Notes: a model not told the origin generated them from the letters alone. DNA of 36,305 nt from Aphodosoma sp051870875 (GCA_051870875.1 JBJECG010000040.1:1-36305), one strand, 5' to 3'; counted from the stretch's first letter, positions 15,401-25,558 are shown. Made by a program: numbers and translations.

Positions 15401-18400
15401 AAAGACAAGATCGTAATATCCATCTGCCGACGGTGTGAAGTATCCCTCAAACCCGGTCCAGTCCGATTGGCCTTTCAAGGTTCCGGTGATATTGACGGCA
15501 CCGGGGTCTTCAACAGACTTGCCGGCAGGGACCAATACCAGTTTCAAATAGTCGGCATCACCGGCATAGGACGTATGACCATCGGAATGATATGTAAAAT
15601 TGACTTTATATGCACTGTGTGCCAGCCGGAAACTTCTTTTCGCACACATCATACGTTTTGAAAATCCAAAACTGTAAGTGTGCATTCCGTATTCTGCGAC
15701 ATACATTGCCTTTTCGCCGTCATAAACGCCTTTGCCTTGCGGGTCTTTCATGGAAATGCCCCACGATACAGACCCGCCATTACCCGAGAATGACCAATTG
15801 CCATTCTCGTTGTCATCTTCAAAGCCGCAGCTATAAGGAACCGTAGCCGGCAATTTATTCGTTGTGAATACAAACGGACTGCTCCACCTGGTAGTATCGC
15901 CATTGTCCGAGCCTCGAATATCCCTTACCCGAATTGTATATTCCGTTTCGGCGAGCAAATTATCAAGCAAACAACTGTTGTCATTACCTTCTACATCGAC
16001 CAGCGTTTCACTATCTTGACAAACAACCATGATTTGCGAAGCCACAGCTTCATCGTTCCTGATCCAAGACACGGATGCAGACTGATGAGATATATCCGAC
16101 ACCCCGATTCCATGGGGAGTAAAGAACGGCGGAATATGGTTGACACTGATATTGTCTATTGCAAATATCTCGTTGTCACCAGCCGCAGTAACAAGTCTAT
16201 CGGTCCAAACGGCAATTCTGTAACCTTTTCCTGTAAGAGCCGTGCCATCGAAATAAGCCTCACCGTCAGATATTCCGTTTGCATGGACATTACGTACTGC
16301 TATTTTTCCTGCAGCAGGATCCCATTTCATATCATCATCACTCAACAGATATACTACCACCTCCTTTTTGTCACGGTCGGTATTTACCGAGTACGAAAGC
16401 TGCAATCGTTCTATATCCCCGTCTATCTCCGGCAATACCAGCCATATACCTCCTGCAGTGAAACCGTCTGTCAGCTTACACGATTTTCCATCGATCGCGA
16501 CGGAAGAGTCGTCCGTAATCTCAAAGTTGGTATTGGGCGGATAATTGCCGATACCATTTCCTGTAACAGCTACAATACATTTCAAATCAGCTTTCGAGCC
16601 ATACGATTCAAAATCTTCTGTATATCCTACGGGTTGCACGCCGCATGGAGTTTCAAAGTAAACAGGGCCTAACCACCGGCTGTACTGACCATCGCCACAC
16701 ACATTACGGACATAAACTTCATACCTCATTCCCTGGTTCAATCCACGAACGACTCCGACTTTGGAATCAAACGTTGCATAACCGGCATAATCATCAGCAA
16801 ATTCCGCTCCTGATTCCAATACTGCGACATGCCATTTACTTCCGGTCATGGAACTGACAGTAAGTTCCACAGAATCGGAATAAAGAGCCGATGCCGTGAT
16901 ACCGGCAGGTTGCGGGCAACCGACCGATGCCACGACTTCAATATCATCTACATAAAGATTTGCACGGCCGCGATTGCTTGTTCCCCTGAAACCGATTGAA
17001 ATATGTCTGCCCACGATGCTATCGGCAAGTTCGTACACAAATACATTCCAATCCGGACTTACAATACCTTCATGCAAGACAATATCAAATGTCTCTGCCC
17101 CGTCTGTTGAAACCAGGACATCCATCTTGGCGTTGCCAGGCGCTGACATTCTGAACGAGAGGTATGCCTTGCCTATGTCAGTCAGGTCAATAACCGGAGT
17201 CTGTACCATGCAGGTATTGCCGGTCCAGTTACTTGATGACTCAAACATCAATGAATTTGTGCCATTCACGCTCTCCCTACCTATCGTCCATTTATTATTT
17301 ACGTCATTGGAACCGGTTTTAATATTGTCAATCCAACATTCGGTCAGGTCGCCCTGAATCATATTGTCGAAATTTTCCTTGAATGGGAATGACGCCACGC
17401 CACAATCCGTGGTAAACGATATTTCGGCAGCATCACTTTCTCCGTCATCGCAAACCGATGAAATCCCGGCAGTATAGAAAGTCTGTGCCTGCAACCCGGT
17501 TATTGCATACGGAGACAGTACCCCAGGATATATCTTTTCCTCGCCATCAGATGATTTCACTTTTATGTTGCATACAGCGTTTTCATTAACCGAACTCCAA
17601 GTCAACAGCACTTTGTCATTTTCAATATCGGAAACCGTCACACCTGTAGGTTTGGGACAGGCCGAAAGGTTTCCGACAACAAAATCATCGATATAAAAAG
17701 AACCTCCTGAGGTGATTGCTGCGACAATGGATATGTTTGCGGCTCTATTGGCTGCTTCATCGTCCGCCAGACCTGCGAAATACACGGTAAACTCCTTCCA
17801 GCCATCGTTTCTGGTAAGGAGAAGCGAAGTTTCCACTTCGTAAACGTCATCGCCTTTGCCTGCCAATACCATAAGATTCACATCTTTATCTGCCGTATAA
17901 GCTCGGAATGTGAGCATCTTGTTATCCAACCGGCCATCCTCTATCTGCATTTCCGGAGAAGTTATGACCACCACACCATTTGCACCGGTTGTAATCTTCG
18001 CACTGGCATCCCCAGAAAATCTATTATCGGTAGCACAGGCAATACGTCCGCTGCCGTCACCATCCAGTCTCCAACAGTCATATACTTCAGGATCATCAAA
18101 GTTTTCAACAAACGGGAATGTTTTTGCCTCACATCCGGTGCGGAACAAGAACGGTTCTATGGTCCATGTACCGTACTTTGTATTTTCACCAGTTCCGCAC
18201 AAGCTGCGTATATAAAGGTAGTAAAGAGTGTTCGGTGCCAAGCCGTCGACTTTCACTCCCTGCGTGTTGCCGCCACTGACAGTTTTTACAGGCATTGTTT
18301 CATTCCCTTCAGGATCTGTTTCCGTATCAGACACAAGGAGTTGATACGAATCGGCACCTACCGATACCCATGAAATCAAGGCGGATGAATCGGTTATCAT

Positions 18401-21400
18401 ATCGGCCACAACTTTTGTAATGTTGACATATTCACACAATGATTCGGCTATTCCGACATTATCCAACTCAAACTCCTTTGATGTCCATTGGGGAGTAGTT
18501 ACTTTTATTCTTATATGGGAAGCATCGGTAATTGGGACAACAGAATATACCTTATGTATGTAGGGCTCCCGGACGGTAACATCCATGTCGAACCTATCAG
18601 AAGCAACATAAACCACATCGTTGCCGCTACAATACGATATCTCCAGTACGGCGTTGTTGCACGGACGCACATCCAGCTCAAACTGATATTTTTTTCCTTG
18701 CGACAAAATGACGGGATACAACAAACAACTCTCACAATTCCGGTCGAGCACCATTGTAGCGGAATCCCTGCCGGCAGCCATATCCGCCGCATTGATGTTT
18801 CTCCGCCATCCTCCTGTCCCAGAAACCGTCTCCACAGTCCAACAAGCAAATTTTCCTTCAAATCCATCAAAAAACGGATTTTCTTCCGTTACGACATACG
18901 ATTCGCAAAGAGTGGAAAACCCATAAACATTCCATACACCTTCTCCACCATCGGCACATACAGAACGGATATACACTTCATACTCCGTATTCGGGATAAG
19001 GTTGCCCAAATCAAACGAGGCAGACTGTCCGTTCAAACTGATGCCTTCACCCCTGCTGAAACCTGCCACACCATACTCTATATCAAACAGGGCCTCTTCG
19101 CTGCAAGTAACGGAAACCGACACCGAATTTGCTGTTATATCATGAAAATCAAGGTATGCATCAGGACATGGCGGTAATTTCCGAAATAAAACATTGTCCA
19201 AGTTTGATTGTACCGTATTTGTATTTGACCACACGTATCTGAATGCGATATATTTTTTATCGCCCTGATAATCAAATGATATATTATGTCTGCCAACCAT
19301 AGGTGTCGTAGCACCCCAGCCGGTTTCAGGACCCTTAACAGTATCAAGCCCTTCAAATGATCCTGGCATACCGGCATCAGACATGACACCTATCACCATA
19401 ACCGTGTTGGCAGAAATGGACAGATCAAAAGAAAGCCGGTAATCAGAAAGCGATTCATATTCCAAATGCGGCATCACCATCAAAACAGTATCCCGACCCG
19501 GCCATCCTCCTTTCGGTATGTTCAACCCATTGGACCACGAATTGACGACAGGCAACAAGTTTGCAGGTCCGGAAACAGTCCAACACGCATATTTCTCAGA
19601 TTTGAAATTCTCGCTATACGGATTTTCAGAGACATCCAAGACCGCACAATCGGTGCGGAATTGGAACCTGCCGCTTGCAACCATGCTCTCATCGTTTTCC
19701 TGACAGAGAGCTTTGACCGAAAAATCAACGTCATACGATGTATTCTCGGTCAACCCTTCCAAAACATATTCCGATTTATCTCCCGGTATCATAACCGTTA
19801 CCGGTGATGCCAGTCCATCATAATTATATACCACTTCCCATTGGGACGGAACTGTAGCCGATGTCCATGCAACCGTTGCAGATGTAGATGTAACATCGGA
19901 TGTCAGGGCAAGGTTTTCCGGCTCATAACAAGACGGTTGCTTCATGACAGCCACGTCATCTACAAACAAATCATCTCCGTTGCCCGACACGCCTTCAAAT
20001 ACGACATACACGTCACCTCTGATATCATCGGGAATCTCAACTTCACACTTATACCACCCGTCGGACATACCATTATCTTCAAGAGCACTGCTTGTTGAAA
20101 ATATTCGGGTATCATATCCGACAAAAGGAGCCGTCCCTACATACACATTCAGAGTGGCCGGTGCAACCGACGAATGTTTTCTATACACATAAAAACGCAC
20201 GACATAACGTACTCCGTCATCCGGGACAGTCAAATACGGCATGACCAAAGCGGCCGAACTGACATTCTCTCCAAGTTCATCCAACACAGGCGCATAGTGA
20301 GTCAGCGTAACAGACCTGCCACCACCGTGATATCGGGCAGCTGAAGTACTCCATTTCCGGACAACACCGTTTACCATTTGCCCTTCATTCAGCCAACATC
20401 CGGGTAATGCAGTACTCTCGAAATCTTCAGACAAGGGTAATTGTGAAGATACACAAGCGGTTCTGACCTTGATTCCGTCAAACGCCCATGGACTGCCACA
20501 TGAAGCCTTGAATTTAAGGTTATATTCAGTATCCGGCATAATATTTTCGTCAAGGGTCTTATCCGACGCACTTACCGTTCCAAGCAATCCTTTTTCTTCA
20601 TCGTACACTTCAAGATCCGCCTCCTGGTACATTGTCCAGTCAAACGTGATGCTTTTATCGGTTATGCCAGTAACCTTTATATCTTCAGGTCTGGTACATG
20701 GAGGTATTTCATCCACACTGAAATTATCGATATACCAATTCGATGTCATGCCCTTTGCCACCAGCACAACCACAGCATTCACAGCTTCTTTCAACGGGGT
20801 GTTTTTGGTTATGGCCACGACATTGGTCCACTTTCCAGGCTCGACAGACACATCTTTCAACTTGGCATATGTACCTGCCGATTTAATATCGGTCTGCAGA
20901 CCAATCTCAAAACTGCCGGTTGCAGAACCGGCATTATACAAGAAGAACGATATTTCAAGGTCATCGGCCTCATGATCTACCGGCTCAGTATAAACAAACA
21001 CGTCATCGTCATGGTTTCCTGCCGTCACTTCAATTGAACGTCCTACGCCAGAAACATCAAAAGCATCGGAGACAGAAAGTCCGTCTTTGCCGTCACTTCT
21101 TACAGTCTGCCAGCAGGACGACACATTCCGCCAGTCGTTAAAATTGTTGTTTATCGGGAAATGCGGCTCGCACAAAGTCTGGAAATACAATTCTTTCGAC
21201 CACTCCGCTTTGCCAAGATAATTATCTTCGCAATTTGTACGCAGACGTATGGAATATGTTGTATTCGGCAACAGCCGGTCAACCGTAATCCTACGCATAC
21301 CTCCGAGATCCAGCGCATAATCGCGAACTACATCGCCATTCAGCATCAACATAACTTCAACCGAATCCGATTGATATCCCATAACAGAAAAATCCCATAA

Positions 21401-22012
21401 TACATCAACCTCATCATGAGTTATCCTGGCAAAACGCATTGTCTCGATCCGAGCACAGCGCGGAGCCTTATCCACAACCACATTGTCGATACAGACTTTT
21501 ACATTGCTGTTGTTTTCAGGATGGGCAGCATCCCCGTTACCGGCAGCGAAACACAAAGACAGTTTTCCATTGGCCGAAACCGGCAACGGCAAGACTGCAT
21601 GTTCCCATCCGTCTGTCGTGACATCAAACCTGCACAGCGGTTCATCCTCCAACGTCAGTCCCCCGTCAAATGAAACATAAACAGCCAGATAACCACCTAC
21701 ATTCTTATAGTCAAAACTTACAGCCAAGCCTTTAACGGAACCAAACTCCGCAGTAGCCAGAATGTTCCATGGGGCTATACCGAGAAATCGGGTCGACCAT
21801 TCCATACAATATGTACTTGCAAATCCGCCTCTATACAAAGACCACTTGCTCATATTATCGAACTCTTTCTGAGGTGTGTCTTTCCAGCCTACCGGCAAAC
21901 CGGACGTAGTAGAAACCCTCTCAAAATTTTCAGTAAACACAGGTCCGGTCTGCGCAACCGCCATAGGCCAGAACATAACAACCGCGGCCAAAACAATAAG
22001 TATTTTTTTCAT
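12425..22012 (-). CDS. Giant T9SS-secreted adhesin with alternating jelly-roll and FN3 modules
   Basis: This is a 3195-residue protein. ATG 22012 opens a signal peptide (MKKILIVLAAVVMFWPMAVA). Residues from about 25 to 2730 repeat one unit of about 255 residues ten times plus a final half. Each unit is a lectin-like jelly-roll (opening ENFE..., closing as ...YIDDFVV) resembling the cleaved-adhesin modules of gingipain/HagA proteins, followed by a fibronectin type III domain (C..P..., NT.Y...IRSVC). Residues of about 2732-3112 hold six DTxC...GCDS..L.L repeats common in Bacteroidetes surface proteins. The end (about 3113-3195, VVPNPV...GVYIIRITDNNG) is a type A T9SS sorting domain. It is probably surface-anchored. 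It lies 37 bp after the 1119-residue gene, in one operon. No catalytic domain was seen. Confidence 0.9.
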   Translation of the reverse strand: MKKILIVLAAVVMFWPMAVAQTGPVFTENFERVSTTSGLPVGWKDTPQKEFDNMSKWSLYRGGFASTYCMEWSTRFLGIAPWNILATAEFGSVKGLAVSFDYKNVGGYLAVYVSFDGGLTLEDEPLCRFDVTTDGWEHAVLPLPVSANGKLSLCFAAGNGDAAHPENNSNVKVCIDNVVVDKAPRCARIETMRFARITHDEVDVLWDFSVMGYQSDSVEVMLMLNGDVVRDYALDLGGMRRITVDRLLPNTTYSIRLRTNCEDNYLGKAEWSKELYFQTLCEPHFPINNNFNDWRNVSSCWQTVRSDGKDGLSVSDAFDVSGVGRSIEVTAGNHDDDVFVYTEPVDHEADDLEISFFLYNAGSATGSFEIGLQTDIKSAGTYAKLKDVSVEPGKWTNVVAITKNTPLKEAVNAVVVLVAKGMTSNWYIDNFSVDEIPPCTRPEDIKVTGITDKSITFDWTMYQEADLEVYDEEKGLLGTVSASDKTLDENIMPDTEYNLKFKASCGSPWAFDGIKVRTACVSSQLPLSEDFESTALPGCWLNEGQMVNGVVRKWSTSAARYHGGGRSVTLTHYAPVLDELGENVSSAALVMPYLTVPDDGVRYVVRFYVYRKHSSVAPATLNVYVGTAPFVGYDTRIFSTSSALEDNGMSDGWYKCEVEIPDDIRGDVYVVFEGVSGNGDDLFVDDVAVMKQPSCYEPENLALTSDVTSTSATVAWTSATVPSQWEVVYNYDGLASPVTVMIPGDKSEYVLEGLTENTSYDVDFSVKALCQENDESMVASGRFQFRTDCAVLDVSENPYSENFKSEKYACWTVSGPANLLPVVNSWSNGLNIPKGGWPGRDTVLMVMPHLEYESLSDYRLSFDLSISANTVMVIGVMSDAGMPGSFEGLDTVKGPETGWGATTPMVGRHNISFDYQGDKKYIAFRYVWSNTNTVQSNLDNVLFRKLPPCPDAYLDFHDITANSVSVSVTCSEEALFDIEYGVAGFSRGEGISLNGQSASFDLGNLIPNTEYEVYIRSVCADGGEGVWNVYGFSTLCESYVVTEENPFFDGFEGKFACWTVETVSGTGGWRRNINAADMAAGRDSATMVLDRNCESCLLYPVILSQGKKYQFELDVRPCNNAVLEISYCSGNDVVYVASDRFDMDVTVREPYIHKVYSVVPITDASHIRIKVTTPQWTSKEFELDNVGIAESLCEYVNITKVVADMITDSSALISWVSVGADSYQLLVSDTETDPEGNETMPVKTVSGGNTQGVKVDGLAPNTLYYLYIRSLCGTGENTKYGTWTIEPFLFRTGCEAKTFPFVENFDDPEVYDCWRLDGDGSGRIACATDNRFSGDASAKITTGANGVVVITSPEMQIEDGRLDNKMLTFRAYTADKDVNLMVLAGKGDDVYEVETSLLLTRNDGWKEFTVYFAGLADDEAANRAANISIVAAITSGGSFYIDDFVVGNLSACPKPTGVTVSDIENDKVLLTWSSVNENAVCNIKVKSSDGEEKIYPGVLSPYAITGLQAQTFYTAGISSVCDDGESDAAEISFTTDCGVASFPFKENFDNMIQGDLTECWIDNIKTGSNDVNNKWTIGRESVNGTNSLMFESSSNWTGNTCMVQTPVIDLTDIGKAYLSFRMSAPGNAKMDVLVSTDGAETFDIVLHEGIVSPDWNVFVYELADSIVGRHISIGFRGTSNRGRANLYVDDIEVVASVGCPQPAGITASALYSDSVELTVSSMTGSKWHVAVLESGAEFADDYAGYATFDSKVGVVRGLNQGMRYEVYVRNVCGDGQYSRWLGPVYFETPCGVQPVGYTEDFESYGSKADLKCIVAVTGNGIGNYPPNTNFEITDDSSVAIDGKSCKLTDGFTAGGIWLVLPEIDGDIERLQLSYSVNTDRDKKEVVVYLLSDDDMKWDPAAGKIAVRNVHANGISDGEAYFDGTALTGKGYRIAVWTDRLVTAAGDNEIFAIDNISVNHIPPFFTPHGIGVSDISHQSASVSWIRNDEAVASQIMVVCQDSETLVDVEGNDNSCLLDNLLAETEYTIRVRDIRGSDNGDTTRWSSPFVFTTNKLPATVPYSCGFEDDNENGNWSFSGNGGSVSWGISMKDPQGKGVYDGEKAMYVAEYGMHTYSFGFSKRMMCAKRSFRLAHSAYKVNFTYHSDGHTSYAGDADYLKLVLVPAGKSVEDPGAVNITGTLKGQSDWTGFEGYFTPSADGYYDLVFVWNCDAVGFGNTGNIPGAVDNIVISNAGCVPVLDLEIDSVRAESALVTWTDNNVDGHLVEYVLLPGDSEFDENTADIVAEVQDSIRLTRLEPDKSYGIFMRMVCGENYTDWVSKSFSTPCRPVAVDVGNFVTDDFEDYDGEQLYCWHHADNNTARWTNAAPDVIPYSGDKSIVIRGNSDAMIYRQFVLTAGFNYQVLFYAKQSLSQNTGTSVDVLIGGEFDDAEDFRSVSYAQPVTKNEWTLFTYRFSVDSDGVYNVGIKGTARGNTHYLSVDSVVICAVACDQPVNLQAMITPGFEQVFWSGGTAPFDVAITSNGVEVAHQRIAGRYFMIGDMIGTPLPGAARYTVSVRSVCAEDRISDAAEITFVTPCNGAVSAPYFEDFELSDKLPPCWQVEKTNGIAYPWSVYEDADGNSVMKFESGDNTIGAVDRLFSPGINVAENGWSLSVDYINPAGGALSVYLSEDGGATYSDTLLDEVIGVGTWQTLSVALDSYVGENVVLVAEGVSNYSLDDGAYIWIDNFRVSKIAGHKEMRDTACHESGYRAYGFELPVGVLDYGDNILTRLAYGDGGAPDTLISVSVWVPNSDFYITDMFVENEKPYNKNGFENVMSAEYELTKTVKSELCGCDSTIHLTLIPMVLEVEVYDTICEVDLPYMFCTGGEDMELTESDTYSCTVPNDYGRDSVTILHLTVLPSVVERFDTICDGDFADFGGLEYTVSGTYEADSIYAFGCGYKSILHLNVVPLEIRKDTAVCQGRYVEVGGERYNTTGTHIIPLPSIGGCYREMILNLTVTSAGSATLYTYVCEDSPVYYPGFEGMAVSGDTVLFRTDKTVGGCDSVTELVVDFIPAKHVYDTVMTEEKVYVYNGRTLTVSGDYYEKLQSNDEYACDSIHHLHIEFADRSGVNTVNVKGLEVVPNPVAIGGTAYIYGGWTDADIDAGLTFEIMDVAGNKVCGGRITGLPMPIDGLSVNGVYIIRITDNNGSVSIERLMVR

Positions 22013-22049
22013 ATCGATCAAATTAGATTATTATCAAATTCAGTTGTTT

Positions 22050-25000
22050 CTACGGAATCACTATAATTTTCAAGGGATGTCTGTCAACCACCACAATATA
22101 CACTCCCTCCAAAGCAGGGGCTTCAAAACAAGGGTTGTCGATTCCGATGTTTTTTCTGCCATAAAAACGTCCGTTGACATCGTAAATATCCACCAATAGT
22201 GTTTCCGATACGTTCTTTATTTCCACTTTAGCATTTGCTCTCACCACATTGGTTTCCAAAAGCACAGGACAGCTTGCAAAATCACCGCGAATCTCCGGAA
22301 CGACAGGACATGACATCAAAGTCACACCATCGTCAGACCTTGTCAGCTCAACACAATATTCCGCATCGGTATCGAGCGTCATGCCAGGTCCGACATAAAA
22401 GTACGGAGATGAAGCCCCCGGTATAGCTGCACCATCCTTATACCATTGGTAGGCAGAAAATTCATAACCGCCGTTATACATTTCATTAGTCAAGGCCAAT
22501 ACGTCATTCCATTTCTGCCTTATGATATCCGACGGATAAAGGACATCAAACTCATATTCCACAATCTGTTTTCCACATGCCATATCCATCATCTCCAAAG
22601 TCACGGCATAGCGGTCCGGCTTCACAGTGCAGGGTACCGACACTTTCAATGCGGAATTTTCCAAAGGCAAAGAATCGACATCCTCAAAGCCTTCGTTTCC
22701 GGCCAAGTCGCCGAATTTCAAATTGCAATACGGGATGCTGCCTGACCGTACATTCACCGGAATGAAAAAATATTCATCGCCCGTACCACAAATCATTCCA
22801 GCGTCACCTATTTCCACTTCCGCACATTCGGACTGTATATACACCGTCACTGTATCGCCGGCACAATCCAACCTGTTGTAACACACAATTTCATAAGTCC
22901 CGACAGCCAACGAATCTATCCGACCGTTTATCTCCCCGTTGACAGAATAGTAAGTCCCCGGCAATGTATCGGTTATAATGATGCCTCCTGAGTTCGGGCC
23001 GTCAGTAACGTTCCGCACTTCACAGTTGAATGTAACCGGCGGCAATACATCCAGGTGAAACCGGATTGTACTGTCGCACCCACCAGACGACAGCAGCCGT
23101 TCTACAAATACACCATCGGGCATTTCATCCGAAGAGAAATAATATCTGCCGGTTCCAATTTTCAGAGTATCGCCATAACAGATTGCCGTATCAATACAGA
23201 TTTCATATTTATCCACTACGTCAACATGCATTACATGAGTACTGTCACAACCGGAAAACGATTTCACGGATGCCAAAGGATAATCGCCGGCCTCGGAATA
23301 TACGACTCCCGCTATGGTCAAAGTCCGGCCTTTGCACAAAGACACATACGATGTATCGAATACATCCTGTATAGGTCGGACACGAACCATGGTGTCCAGC
23401 TCTTCCCAGCATGCTCCCCCGGACATAACCGCTTTCAACTTGACATGTACATCCCCTCCTTCATTCGGCACAGGTATGCGCAAGCTCTTTTCTTTTGAGA
23501 CAGAGCCGTCGTCCAACGTCCATTCAAATGACTCTACCGGCTCAGGCAGCACCACACCGTCCAAAGTTTCCACCCTGCTTTTATTGTCAAACCTTACCGC
23601 ATTCTGACAATTTACAGGATCCCACAGCACATCGATTTTCGGTTTCGGATAACGTGGCAACAATGAGGCAGTAAGAGTGAAATAGCAATCAGTTTCCAAT
23701 GACATAACTTTGCAGCTATACGTAGCAGTATCATTGTTATCTATATGCAGTTTCCGCTCATCCGCCCCATACACAGGCACATCAGGGTCGTATGTCCTGT
23801 ACCAGTGATAACGGAAGCCTTCAGGAGCCACAATTTCATCGGACTGTAATCCGCCGCAAGAAACGCCTTGAATATCACCACTTGTGCATGACAAAGTAAA
23901 ATAAGCATAACCAAAATGGGCACGGTGTCCGCAATCATAGGCAGACAGACGCACATGTATATCCCTGGCTCCATTTTCGGCATATTCCGAAAGATTCACA
24001 CCTAACGTAGTCCAGTCTTTATATATAACCACAGTAGGACGATCTATATCCGCCACAGACCATCCGTTGCTACCCACAAGATCCATATCGGCAAAGAAAT
24101 CTATTTTTCCGCATTCCTCATCAAGCAGACCGGCAGACTCCCCCGCCCCATCCATCAGTTCCAATCTGAATTTAGGCATCATATCGTCAGAATGCCCGTC
24201 CGGGACTTCCAGTACAACAGCATACTTCATCACCAACACCACTTTGACACCGGAATCAAGATGCAAAGTATAGTCTATGGCTTCAGAACGAGCGACATCC
24301 CAATTTCCCAACCTTACCGAAGCAAAATCACCCTGCGGTATGGCAGACAATGCGCCGCCGGTCATCGGATCCCGTTCACTGACATCTGTGTTCACAGTAT
24401 GCCTGGAAGGGGCACCGTCGATACCATCCCTGTCGATTCTTATTTCTCCAAATGGGTTCTGTGGCGACGCCCCCAAATAACAAGTGACGCCGTTTCCCTC
24501 CAGATTCGTATAATCCAGACACAGATCCGCATTTACAATCACACCCAAATGTTCATACCATATACTTGTATCGCTTTCAGCGCCGCATATTGTCCTGACA
24601 TAAAAATTATACATACCGTCAGCAAGCCCCGGCAGCACGACGGAGCCTCCCCTCACGTTCTTGACGGTGTCATTCACTCCTGCATATTCCGAAGTATATC
24701 TTACCTCATAAACAGCGTTATTGTTTGCATTCCATGTAAGAGACACATCATTCCCAACCACATTGTGCCTTATACCGGAAGGCGCGCCACAGTCACTCAC
24801 TTTGGCTATCTGTATGTCGTCTATACAACACGACAGAGCAGCAGAATTTTTTTTGTTGTTCACCCACAGGAAACACAGCAGCATCTGAGTTCCGGTAGAA
24901 ACGACTGTCGTTTTATTCACTTTCCACGAAGAACTGCCGCAGAACATCCGTCCTTTATACGGCTGAGCATCCTGCACCCAGTCATGCACCCTCGATATCG

Positions 25001-25409
25001 AGGTCTTTATATCAGACATAGGATCAATCCAAGCCACATACAAGCCGTCCGCCCCCTCCTCCCCGTAACATTTCCAAGCATACGACAGGTCATAAGTACC
25101 CTTAGGCAGCGTCATCCTTCTCGCCGCCACTATATTCACCACATGATTGGAATACACCGCACTCGTGTCACCACCTGCCAAACTCAAGTCGGATACCAAC
25201 AGCGAATGTCTGCCATTAAAGCTCTCTTTAGCGGACACATACCACCTGTTAGGAGCTACAGTTTCATCAAAGAGACCGTCATTAATAATCCACTGCACAT
25301 TTTCGGTCTCATCTTCCCAACCATTGAAATAAGGCAATTCTATGGTTTGCGCCGAAATGCAAAAAACAAAAAGAGACAATACTGCAACTGCAAATACACA
25401 TCGTGCCAT
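22050..25409 (-). CDS. Large T9SS-secreted multidomain surface protein
   Basis: This 1119-residue protein starts at ATG 25409, with a signal peptide ending ISA-Q. A jelly-roll module opens it (IELPYFNGWEDETENVQW, closing CCIDDIQIAKV, about residues 22-205), then an FN3 domain (GAPSGIRHNVVGNDVSLTWN). A lectin-like middle and an Ig/PKD-like stretch (PKIDVLWDPVNCQNAVRFDN) follow. Two DTxC...GCDS repeats (CKGRTLTIAGVVYSEAGDY; CYGDTLKIGTGRYYF), a SprB-type repeat and a further Ig-like part come next. The C-terminus (VEIKNVSETLLVDIYDVNGR ... LEGVYIVVV) is a T9SS sorting domain. It heads the operon with the giant adhesin, so the two may form one surface structure. Ligand unknown. Confidence 0.88.
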   Translation of the reverse strand: MARCVFAVAVLSLFVFCISAQTIELPYFNGWEDETENVQWIINDGLFDETVAPNRWYVSAKESFNGRHSLLVSDLSLAGGDTSAVYSNHVVNIVAARRMTLPKGTYDLSYAWKCYGEEGADGLYVAWIDPMSDIKTSISRVHDWVQDAQPYKGRMFCGSSSWKVNKTTVVSTGTQMLLCFLWVNNKKNSAALSCCIDDIQIAKVSDCGAPSGIRHNVVGNDVSLTWNANNNAVYEVRYTSEYAGVNDTVKNVRGGSVVLPGLADGMYNFYVRTICGAESDTSIWYEHLGVIVNADLCLDYTNLEGNGVTCYLGASPQNPFGEIRIDRDGIDGAPSRHTVNTDVSERDPMTGGALSAIPQGDFASVRLGNWDVARSEAIDYTLHLDSGVKVVLVMKYAVVLEVPDGHSDDMMPKFRLELMDGAGESAGLLDEECGKIDFFADMDLVGSNGWSVADIDRPTVVIYKDWTTLGVNLSEYAENGARDIHVRLSAYDCGHRAHFGYAYFTLSCTSGDIQGVSCGGLQSDEIVAPEGFRYHWYRTYDPDVPVYGADERKLHIDNNDTATYSCKVMSLETDCYFTLTASLLPRYPKPKIDVLWDPVNCQNAVRFDNKSRVETLDGVVLPEPVESFEWTLDDGSVSKEKSLRIPVPNEGGDVHVKLKAVMSGGACWEELDTMVRVRPIQDVFDTSYVSLCKGRTLTIAGVVYSEAGDYPLASVKSFSGCDSTHVMHVDVVDKYEICIDTAICYGDTLKIGTGRYYFSSDEMPDGVFVERLLSSGGCDSTIRFHLDVLPPVTFNCEVRNVTDGPNSGGIIITDTLPGTYYSVNGEINGRIDSLAVGTYEIVCYNRLDCAGDTVTVYIQSECAEVEIGDAGMICGTGDEYFFIPVNVRSGSIPYCNLKFGDLAGNEGFEDVDSLPLENSALKVSVPCTVKPDRYAVTLEMMDMACGKQIVEYEFDVLYPSDIIRQKWNDVLALTNEMYNGGYEFSAYQWYKDGAAIPGASSPYFYVGPGMTLDTDAEYCVELTRSDDGVTLMSCPVVPEIRGDFASCPVLLETNVVRANAKVEIKNVSETLLVDIYDVNGRFYGRKNIGIDNPCFEAPALEGVYIVVVDRHPLKIIVIP

Positions 25410-25468
25410 AAGTTTTATCCGTTTTTTAATGATTCACCAATACCATAACTCCACTACAATAGAGGGTA

Positions 25469-25497
25469 CAAAGCAATAAAAAAAAAAAAAAAAACAA
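25469..25497 (-). promoter_or_regulatory. Promoter candidate of the adhesin operon with homopolymeric spacer
   Basis: On the minus strand TTG (25497-25495) is separated from TTGCTTTG (25476-25469) by 18 nt that are 17 T followed by A. The -7 match to TAnnTTTG has one mismatch. A start near 25463 would give a leader of about 55 nt. The tract length sets the spacing of the two boxes. Confidence 0.45.
25478..25494. repeat. 17-bp A/T homopolymer
   Basis: An uninterrupted run of 17 A on the plus strand lies 69-85 bp upstream of the adhesin operon start codon. Such tracts change length easily by slipped-strand replication, and also by sequencing error. Confidence 0.9.
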
Positions 25498-25522
25498 GTC
25501 TTTTAACATAAAAATAATGCAA

Positions 25523-25558
25523 CAGCGTCTGAGTGTTAATATTAACATTCAGACGCTG
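25523..25558 (-). terminator. Perfect 36-nt inverted repeat, probable terminator of the upstream run
   Basis: CAGCGTCTGA...TCAGACGCTG continues through TGTTAATATTAACA, giving an 18-bp palindrome with one imperfect pair. On the minus strand it is followed by TTGCATTATTTTTATG, a weak T-tract. It lies 26 bp upstream of the adhesin promoter, so it could also be a regulator site. Confidence 0.5.

Noticed and set aside
24192..25448. Plus-strand ORF of 418 codons
   Set aside because: Antisense to the 1119-residue surface protein; rich in His/Arg/Ile without any domain; a shadow.
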